Part shown: positions 63,340-64,000 of the stretch, in pieces
Position numbering within the stretch: the stretch's first letter is position 1
How the letters are laid out: each line of letters starts with the position of its first letter
Source: Butyricicoccus faecihominis
Lineage (GTDB): Bacteria; Bacillota; Clostridia; Oscillospirales; Butyricicoccaceae
DNA length: 64,000 bases
Reading direction: 5' to 3'
Assembly: GCF_024462775.1 (NCBI RefSeq)
Contig: NZ_JANGCE010000018.1
Span: 1 to 64,000, forward strand
Program-made: the position numbers and the translations under genes
Notes under the pieces: generated by a model
The model's input: only the letters and a program-made list of their open reading frames with translations
Told to the model about the DNA's origin: nothing
Databases searched by the model: none

Positions 63340-64000
63340 TGGAACTCTTAAAAAGCGGCATAGAGGCGCGTGCGCTATGTACACCGCTCAAGCTGAAAAC
63401 CGCCAGAGCATGGCGCACAGGCACGGGCGGGCGGGAGATCGACAAGCTGCTGGGGGCGGCAGAGCCGGCAGATTCGCACTTTCCGGAGGACTGGATCGCT
63501 TCCACCGTGCGGGCGCGCAATATTGGACGCGAAGCCTATGCGGAGGAAGGCCTGTCCTATTTGGATACATACGAGGACCTGACGCTTAAAGAGGTGATTG
63601 AAGCCTACCCGAACGAGGCGCTGGGACAAAAGCATGTACAGCAAATCGGCAAAGCCCCCGGCGTACTTGCCAAGATCATCGACCCTGCCGAGCGGGCCAC
63701 CCTGCAGGTGCACCCGGATAAGGAGACCGCGCTGCGGCTGTTTCACTCGCCCTTCGGCAAAACCGAGAGCTGGCATGTGCTTTCGGTCCGGCAGGACACC
63801 GATGCCGCGCCCGGCGTTTATCTGGGCTTTAAAAAGGGCGTTACGCGCGAGCGGTGGAAGCAGGTTTTTGACGCGCAGGATATACCGGCCATGTTGGATT
63901 GCCTGCACTACTTTCCGGTAAAACCGAAGGATACCTTTATCATTCGCGCGGGCGTGCCGCACGCGGTGAGCAAAGGCTTCCTATTCCTTGAAATGCAGGA
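63340..64000 (+). CDS. manA: Mannose-6-phosphate isomerase, type I (partial, cut by window end)
   Basis: The gene runs out of the window after about 220 codons, and no stop is seen. Visible residues include the type I isomerase zinc motif region LQVHPDKETALRLF near 118-131 and VPHAVSKG near 208, the cupin metal site. It starts at TTG 63340, with AAGGAGG upstream. It interconverts mannose and fructose 6-phosphates and gives the cluster a hexose link. Confidence 0.88.

Overview
The window looks like a chromosomal segment of a strictly anaerobic, fairly GC-rich Clostridia member. Pointers are strong AGGAGG-type ribosome sites, AT-rich promoters between GC-rich genes, glycyl-radical chemistry, a 4-hydroxybutyrate-to-crotonyl-CoA route, AzlCD and many GntR/FCD regulators. 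A gut Oscillospiraceae or Butyricicoccaceae relative is my best guess, but no rRNA or marker gene is present to prove it. No tRNA, rRNA, CRISPR array, prophage or transposase gene was seen.

Layout. (1) 1-18.3 kb, + strand: a CUT2-type ABC importer (ATPase and two permeases; the binding protein is not seen), a three-subunit xanthine-dehydrogenase-family molybdenum hydroxylase, a metallo-beta-lactamase-fold protein, XdhC, a nucleotidyltransferase-HD fusion, a MoeA-like protein, MoaA, a MOSC protein, MogA, a ModE-like regulator, a GntR regulator, a 3-hydroxyacyl-CoA dehydrogenase-family enzyme and the ModABC molybdate importer. This is nearly a self-contained set for molybdate uptake, cofactor synthesis, cofactor insertion and enzyme. 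(2) 18.6-29.7 kb: glutamate dehydrogenase, an MGMT-family protein, a Cache-GGDEF protein, AzlCD with a divergent MocR regulator, a MerR regulator, a HAD phosphatase and two TolC-like proteins. (3) 29.7-37 kb: an RND pump with its adaptor (operon with the TolC-like pair), a small alarmone synthetase and a two-component system. (4) 37-51.6 kb, mostly - strand: aldehyde dehydrogenase, glycyl-radical activase, glycyl-radical enzyme, sodium symporter, 4-hydroxybutyrate CoA-transferase, 4-hydroxybutyryl-CoA dehydratase, zinc alcohol dehydrogenase, split transketolase and 4-hydroxybutyrate dehydrogenase, with a divergent GntR. (5) 51.8-64 kb: a second GntR, an SDR, a second aldehyde dehydrogenase, a class III aminotransferase, an FMN reductase, a ROK regulator, a hydantoinase-like ATPase, a second glutamate dehydrogenase, a class II aldolase and the start of a mannose-6-phosphate isomerase.

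How the parts work together. In region 4 three genes give an ordered route: succinate semialdehyde to 4-hydroxybutyrate, to its CoA ester, to crotonyl-CoA and on towards butyrate. The glycyl-radical enzyme and transporter probably feed that route from an unidentified substrate. A palindrome, ATTGTATACAAT, lies at the promoters of the symporter operon, the 4-hydroxybutyrate dehydrogenase/GntR divergon and the SDR, and suggests one regulon. A different element, TAAGACATA, overlaps the -10 boxes of the aminotransferase, ROK regulator and second glutamate dehydrogenase.

Most unusual feature: a repeat of about 215 bp occurs five times (18.3, 20.5, 23.1, 51.6 and 55.4 kb). It folds into six stem-loops whose arms change together between copies. 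It sits inside intrinsic terminators, and at four of five sites it is flanked on both sides by a copy of the local terminator hairpin, which differs from locus to locus. This resembles a non-autonomous element that targets terminators and duplicates the whole hairpin.
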